From assembly GCA_903927345.1 (NCBI GenBank), contig CAIYMO010000053.1:1-64000 (forward strand): a stretch of DNA of 64,000 nt, in the 5' to 3' direction. The notes beneath the pieces were generated by a model. It saw nothing but the letters and a program-made list of their open reading frames with translations. It ran no database searches and was not told the origin of the DNA. Below are positions 58,906 through 64,000 of the stretch, piece by piece; positions within the stretch are counted from its first letter, which is position 1, and each line of letters starts with the position of its first letter. The stretch is from an uncultured Armatimonadota bacterium. Its GTDB lineage: Bacteria; Armatimonadota; Fimbriimonadia; Fimbriimonadales; Fimbriimonadaceae. The translations under genes and the position numbers were made by a program.

Positions 58906-60771
58906 ATGCCGTCCGCAATCCCCCTCAAGCAATTTGACTCCGTTGGAGGTTTCTGGGGTGCCTACCAAACCGAGCTGGCCACCAAGGGCCTCATGCATCA
59001 GTGGCAACAAATCGTCGGGACCGGTCGGCTCCAACACTTCCTCGACGTCATTGACGGAAAATCAGGCACCCACACCGGTTACCGTTTCAACGACAGCGAT
59101 CTCTACAAGTGGCTCGAAGCTGCGGCGTACTCACAGGTCCTGAACCCCAATCCCGAGGTCAAAGCGGCTATGGAGCTGGCGATAAACGCGATCATCGGCG
59201 CTCAGGCCGAAGACGGATACCTATTCACCCTAATCCAGCTCAACAAGCCTGAGTGGAAGTGGAGAAACCTCGTTCACATGCACGAGATGTACTGCCTCGG
59301 ACACTTGATCGAAGCATGCATCGCACTCAACCAAATGGGAGACAGTCGCCTCATGCCCGTAGCGACAAAGTCTGTCGACTGCATCACAGCTACCTTTGGT
59401 CCAGGAAAGCGAGTTGGATCGTGCGGACACCCCGAAATCGAACTCGCCCTCTACCGACTCTGGCAAGAGACGGGTCAGAAGCGGTACGCCGAACTAGCAG
59501 ACTGGATGATTGATTGCCGAGGACAACGCCCCTCTCCCTTCGAGACAGAATTCGAAAATCCGACCGACAACTGCATTGTCTCGCTGGACCGTTGCTGTGA
59601 ATGGAAGGATGGCAAGTACTACGGCGAATACCTACAGGACGATAAGCCCATCCGCGACCAAGACACCATCGTTGGGCACTCAGTGCGTGCAGCCTATCTC
59701 TACGCCGCAGCTCAGCTCTCGGCGGGGCGCCGCAAGGACAAGCCCCTCCAAGACGCTCTCGACCGAATCTGGACCAACTTAACCGAGGCAAGAATGTACG
59801 TCACCGGCGGAATTGGCTCGACCGGAGACGGCGAAGGATTCACCGCCGACTACGATCTCCCAAACCTCAACGCCTACGCAGAAACATGCGCCGGAATCGC
59901 CTTGGCAATGTGGGCAAGACGATCATTCGAAGTTAACCCCTCAACCGACCCTCTCGACGTTCTCGAACGAGCTCTGTTCAACGGAATCCTCAGCGGAGTT
60001 TCTCGAGACACCACCCGCTATTTCTACGACAACCCCCTCGAAAGCCGGGCGAACACTGAACGTCAGCCTTGGTTCGGTTGTGCCTGTTGCCCTCCCAACA
60101 TCGCGAGACTCCTGGCCAGCATCACGGACTACGCCGTTCAAGCCGACGATAAAACGCTCTACCTCGCCTTCCCAATCGAGTGTTCGTTCACGCTGACCAA
60201 CGGTCTCAAGGTCAAAATCAAATCGCAGTATCCCAACCGCGGCAAAGCGGAGATCACCATCACTGCAAAGCAACCTACGCGGTTCCGCCTCGCTCTCAGA
60301 ATCCCTGATTGGGCCGAAGAAGTCACCACAACCCTGCCCGGCGCTCAACCAGCCGAATACGAAGAAGGCTTCGCCGTCTTTGACGAGGTATGGGAGGGAG
60401 ACCGAACGCTTACCCTCGAATTCGAGATGGAGCCCCGACTCATCTCAGCTCATCCAAAGGTGCTTGATAACCTCGGCAGGGTCGCGGTCCAGTACGGGCC
60501 AACCATTTACTGCGCCGAAAGCTCCTCTGAAGCAAACGCGCCTCAACGGGCAACTCTGGAGCTTAACGAAGACATTCAGCTCGGAGCGCAAAAATCGCCC
60601 GGTGGAGCGCCTACCTTACAGGTCAACGCGATTCGGCAAAACGACGCAGACGGACCTCTCTACGAGTACGAACAAGAGGCAAATTATTCCCAGGAAACCC
60701 TCACCCTCATCCCATACCGAGAGTGGAACGCGTCCGGAAAGAGCTACATGCAAGTTTGGCTCAGAGCCTAA
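58906..60771 (+). CDS. Beta-L-arabinofuranosidase-like glycoside hydrolase (GH127 type)
   Basis: FNDSDLYKWLEAAAYS, YVTGGIGSTGDGEGFTADYDLPNLNAYAETCAGIALAMWARR, WFGCACCPPNIARLLASI. Confidence 0.92.
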   Translation: MPSAIPLKQFDSVGGFWGAYQTELATKGLMHQWQQIVGTGRLQHFLDVIDGKSGTHTGYRFNDSDLYKWLEAAAYSQVLNPNPEVKAAMELAINAIIGAQAEDGYLFTLIQLNKPEWKWRNLVHMHEMYCLGHLIEACIALNQMGDSRLMPVATKSVDCITATFGPGKRVGSCGHPEIELALYRLWQETGQKRYAELADWMIDCRGQRPSPFETEFENPTDNCIVSLDRCCEWKDGKYYGEYLQDDKPIRDQDTIVGHSVRAAYLYAAAQLSAGRRKDKPLQDALDRIWTNLTEARMYVTGGIGSTGDGEGFTADYDLPNLNAYAETCAGIALAMWARRSFEVNPSTDPLDVLERALFNGILSGVSRDTTRYFYDNPLESRANTERQPWFGCACCPPNIARLLASITDYAVQADDKTLYLAFPIECSFTLTNGLKVKIKSQYPNRGKAEITITAKQPTRFRLALRIPDWAEEVTTTLPGAQPAEYEEGFAVFDEVWEGDRTLTLEFEMEPRLISAHPKVLDNLGRVAVQYGPTIYCAESSSEANAPQRATLELNEDIQLGAQKSPGGAPTLQVNAIRQNDADGPLYEYEQEANYSQETLTLIPYREWNASGKSYMQVWLRA

Positions 60772-61298
60772 CCAGGCATCAGATTCGGCGAATATCGGGT
60801 ACTTGGGGTGTGACAAAGATCGGCGAGACGGGCCATTAACACCCCAACTGCATCCCCAAACTCCGCCGTAGACACTGGTCCATTCTGACCAGTCACCAGC
60901 GGCCCAAGCGGCATCACCAGTCCACGGATAACCAAGCCGCTGATCAGAGTTGAGTTGCCATCTGCACGGAACCGCGCGGCGTCAAACGAACTCGGGCGGG
61001 GCGAACGCTTAAAACTCGCCGCACTCGCCTTAACCAGCAGATCAAACTCTGCGAGAATCTCGTTCTTTGTGATTGGAGTCGCATCGGCAACCAGCTTGAC
61101 TGGAGAGCCACCGGCGAGTTTCAAACCCTTCTGAAGGACACTCCACGCCTTGTCCAAAACCTTTCTTGCTTCCGCCTTCGTCACTGGGGCTGTCGACGCC
61201 TTAACGACCTTTGTCGTTGGCTTCTTGAACTCTCCACCGTCCTGAGCTGGGCTCACCGAAGCAACCAACAAAACGAGAAACAAGAAAAGGAACTTCAT
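60768..61298 (-). CDS. Hypothetical secreted protein
   Basis: Signal peptide MKFLFLFLVLLVASVSPAQD; 4-nt overlap with mreB start; no recognised domain. Confidence 0.72.
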   Translation of the reverse strand: MKFLFLFLVLLVASVSPAQDGGEFKKPTTKVVKASTAPVTKAEARKVLDKAWSVLQKGLKLAGGSPVKLVADATPITKNEILAEFDLLVKASAASFKRSPRPSSFDAARFRADGNSTLISGLVIRGLVMPLGPLVTGQNGPVSTAEFGDAVGVLMARLADLCHTPSTRYSPNLMPG

Positions 61299-62314
61299 AG
61301 TGTTGTCAGGGCTCCGCTGTTGCGTATGTTTTCCAAGTCCTCAATCGCCATTCCGGTCCCAGTTGCAACACACGTTAGTGCATTCTCGGCAACTCGGACA
61401 TCAACCTGAGTGACATCCTGAAGATATCGATCCAGCCCGCGCAAAAGTGCTCCACCACCGGTAAGAGTAATCCCTCGCTCGATGACGTCGCTCGCCAGTT
61501 CAGGCGGCGTCTCCTCAAGGACTTGACACAGCTTTTCAGCGATCTGACGGACTGGCTCGTTCAGCGCCTCACGAATCTCGATAGAAGAGATCTCAATGGT
61601 CTTTGGCAGGCCATGAATCATATCTCGCCCTCGAACTTCCATCCGAGCTTCCTGAGTAGCCGGATAAGCCGTTCCGAGTTTGATCTTAATGTCCTCGGCC
61701 GTCATGTCTCCGATCATCAAGTTGTACGCACCACGCACATGCCGGATAATCGCCTCGTCCATCTTGTTTCCAGCAACGCGAATACTCGACGACAAGACGA
61801 TGCCACCCAGTGACAGAATCGCGATATCCGTCGTTCCTCCGCCGATATCGACAACCATATTGCCACCCGGAGCATTGATCGGAAGTCCAGCTCCAAGTGC
61901 AGCGACAAACGGTTCTTCAACCGTCATTGCAATTCCTGCACCCGCCTCTCGAGCCGCTTTGATAACTGCTCGGCGCTCGACGTTCGTCACCGCGGCTGGA
62001 ACACAGATCAAGGTCGTCGGAGCAAATCGGAAAGGCAGTCTGGTGCCACATGTTTTTTGAATAACATGCTCCAACATCTTTAACGTAATGGTGTAATCCG
62101 CGATGACCCCGTCCTTCATCGGACGCACAGCGCGGATGTTCGTCGGAGTTCGCCCGAGCATCTCACGCGCATCGTTTCCTACAGCGAGAATCTTGCCGGT
62201 GGTAATGCTCTCGGCGACAACAGTAGGCTCGGAAAGCACAATCCCTTTTCCACGCCGGTAGACCAAAAGGTTCGCGGTTCCAAGGTCAATGCCTAACTGG
62301 GGAACAAATCTCAA
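61295..62314 (-). CDS. mreB: Rod shape-determining protein MreB
   Basis: QLGIDLGTANLLVYRRGKGIVLSEPTVVA, VVDIGGGTTDIAILSLGGIV, ITLTGGGALLRGLD. Confidence 0.96.
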   Translation of the reverse strand: MRFVPQLGIDLGTANLLVYRRGKGIVLSEPTVVAESITTGKILAVGNDAREMLGRTPTNIRAVRPMKDGVIADYTITLKMLEHVIQKTCGTRLPFRFAPTTLICVPAAVTNVERRAVIKAAREAGAGIAMTVEEPFVAALGAGLPINAPGGNMVVDIGGGTTDIAILSLGGIVLSSSIRVAGNKMDEAIIRHVRGAYNLMIGDMTAEDIKIKLGTAYPATQEARMEVRGRDMIHGLPKTIEISSIEIREALNEPVRQIAEKLCQVLEETPPELASDVIERGITLTGGGALLRGLDRYLQDVTQVDVRVAENALTCVATGTGMAIEDLENIRNSGALTTL

Positions 62315-62334
62315 CTTAACCTAAGGTTACCTTT

Positions 62335-63591
62335 CTAACTGTCTTGAACTCGCGAGGCATCAGCTCCCAGTTCAGTCAATTTTCGCTCGATCGAGTCATA
62401 GCCTCGATCAATCCAATGGATGTTCTGAACAAGAGTTTCGCCCTCGGCAACCAAACCTGCCAAGCAGAGCGCGGCGCCGGCCCGAAGGTCACTCGCCTGC
62501 ACCTTTGCACCCCGAAGCTTATCTACGCCAACGATGAACGCAGACCGACCTTCCTGTCGGATGTTCGCTCCCATTCGGCTGAGCTCCGGCAAGTGGCCCG
62601 TTCTCGACTCATAAATTGTCTCTTCAACCACCGATGCACCATTTGCAACGCAAAGTGCGGCTGCCATCGGCTGCTGAACATCTGTCGGGAATCCGGGATG
62701 AGGCATCGTCTTGATGTTGACCCCGTTCAACCGGTTAGGAGCATTGACGGTCACCGAAGTCTCCGTGGTCTCAACCTCAGCTCCTGCCTCGCGAAGCTTG
62801 TTAACAACGGCCGTCTGATCGTCGGCGTTGATTTCCTTAACCGTAACATTCCCACCGGTCATCGCACCCGCAATCAAGAACGTTCCCGCCTGAATTCTGT
62901 CGGCCGGAATCTTGTATTCCGAACCACCAAGTTGCTCAACGCCCTCAATTGTGATGAGCGAGGACCCTTGTCCGGAAATCTTCGCCCCCAAAGAAGTGAG
63001 AAACTCGGCCAGAGCGACAATCTCAGGCTCCATAGCCGCATTTTGAATGGTTGTTACGCCCCTCGCCATACTTGCGGCGCACATAATGTGCTGCGTCGCA
63101 CCTGCGCTCGGCATGTCCAAATAAACTTCTGATCCACGAAGCACTCCTGCAGAAGCCTCGTAAACCCCGCCATCTAGCTCAACTTTCGCTCCGAGAGCAT
63201 GAAGTCCTTTCAGGTGAAGGTCAACCGGTCGAGCTCCTATTTTGCACCCGCCAGGAGCCGCCATCCTAAGAGAGCCAACCCGGGCGACGAGTGGTCCAAG
63301 CATGTAAAAAGATGTCCGGATAAGGCGAACCATGTCCTCGTCGGGCTCTGCAGAGTGTAATTCGGAACAGTCGATTCGCAAATCGCTACCCTGCCACTCG
63401 GCCTTTGCGCCAAACGACTCGAGAAGTTGAACTTTGATCTGTGTGTCGCTAATGACCGGAACGTTTCGAATCAAAACCGGTGTCTGAGCCAAAGGAACCG
63501 CTGACAGAACAGCTAGGGCGATATTCTTACTCCCAGCAACCTCAATGACTCCCGAGAGCCGCTTCCCACCCTTTATCAATAATGCATCCAT
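62335..63591 (-). CDS. murA: UDP-N-acetylglucosamine 1-carboxyvinyltransferase
   Basis: LSGVIEVAGSKNIALAVLSA, LRMAAPGGCKIGARPVDLHLKGL (catalytic Cys), PHPGFPTDVQQPMAA. Confidence 0.96.
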   Translation of the reverse strand: MDALLIKGGKRLSGVIEVAGSKNIALAVLSAVPLAQTPVLIRNVPVISDTQIKVQLLESFGAKAEWQGSDLRIDCSELHSAEPDEDMVRLIRTSFYMLGPLVARVGSLRMAAPGGCKIGARPVDLHLKGLHALGAKVELDGGVYEASAGVLRGSEVYLDMPSAGATQHIMCAASMARGVTTIQNAAMEPEIVALAEFLTSLGAKISGQGSSLITIEGVEQLGGSEYKIPADRIQAGTFLIAGAMTGGNVTVKEINADDQTAVVNKLREAGAEVETTETSVTVNAPNRLNGVNIKTMPHPGFPTDVQQPMAAALCVANGASVVEETIYESRTGHLPELSRMGANIRQEGRSAFIVGVDKLRGAKVQASDLRAGAALCLAGLVAEGETLVQNIHWIDRGYDSIERKLTELGADASRVQDS

Positions 63592-63672
63592 GAGCTAGAT
63601 CCGACCCTTCCTTGGGGATCATTTAAGCTCCAAATTTTACCCCGGAGCCAGTATCTCTACAAGGAAAACTTA

Positions 63673-64000
63673 TTACGATGCAAGGGGCATGGATTGCAAC
63701 TCGGGGAAATACGGCAGAAAATCTCGCCATTCATCTCGTCCCTGCGCCTTCACATAGGTCGGCAAGGATAGATAAGGGACAAATGAAGGTCGTTTTGGCT
63801 TCCGCGCCAACTTCATATTTGCCTGCTGAGGAGTCTTATCCGCCTTTTTCAAATTACATCGACGGCAACAAGCCACCAAGTTGTCCCAAGTGTGCGGCCC
63901 ACCTACCCAACGAGGCACAACATGATCAATTGTCATTTCTTTAGCTCGAACTCCACAGTACTGGCAAGTGTGGTTATCCCTGGCAAGCACCGCGTGTCTC
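63673..64000 (-). CDS. HNH endonuclease domain protein, truncated at the right window edge
   Basis: ARDNHTCQYCGVRAKEMTIDHVVPRWVGGPHTWDNLVACCRRCNLKKADKTP; the frame remains open beyond the ORF-track start. Confidence 0.85.
   Translation of the reverse strand, partial: RHAVLARDNHTCQYCGVRAKEMTIDHVVPRWVGGPHTWDNLVACCRRCNLKKADKTPQQANMKLARKPKRPSFVPYLSLPTYVKAQGRDEWRDFLPYFPELQSMPLAS

Noticed and set aside
62344-63132. 262-aa plus-strand ORF opposite murA
   Set aside because: Antisense to a confident murA gene; low plausibility as protein and no ribosome-binding site noted.

Overview
This 64 kb window is densely coded bacterial chromosome with moderate-to-high GC. The gene content (futalosine-pathway MqnC, ECF sigma factor, dnaN, isolated flagellar genes, many glycoside hydrolases) would fit an Armatimonadota/Fimbriimonadia-like bacterium, but that placement is low-confidence inference. 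I support about 65 protein-coding genes and two tRNAs: Gly-GCC on the minus strand and Leu-CAG on the plus strand. Housekeeping genes include mqnC, dnaN, pyrF, mutY, nadC, birA, ispDF, a PIN/TRAM gene, topA, mnmE, clpB, gcvT, mreB and murA. The most coherent accessory module (about 37.7-50.4 kb) is a complete L-rhamnose locus. It contains a DeoR-type regulator, a RhaSTPQ-like ABC importer, an isomerase, a kinase and a fused aldolase/dehydrogenase. LutABC-type lactate oxidation genes directly follow rhaB. It is flanked by a carbohydrate-degradation neighbourhood (GH5-like, GH172/DUF2961-like, GHL10-like, GH127-like with a divergent LacI regulator and a perfect 17-bp palindromic operator). I saw no CRISPR array, transposon, prophage or recognisable defence island. 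The best second-look items are the rhamnose-to-pyruvate gene order, an ECF sigma factor coupled to a small unknown protein upstream of dnaN, and several precise inverted repeats in intergenic regions. All assignments come from reading the sequence and recognising families and motifs; no database search was run.
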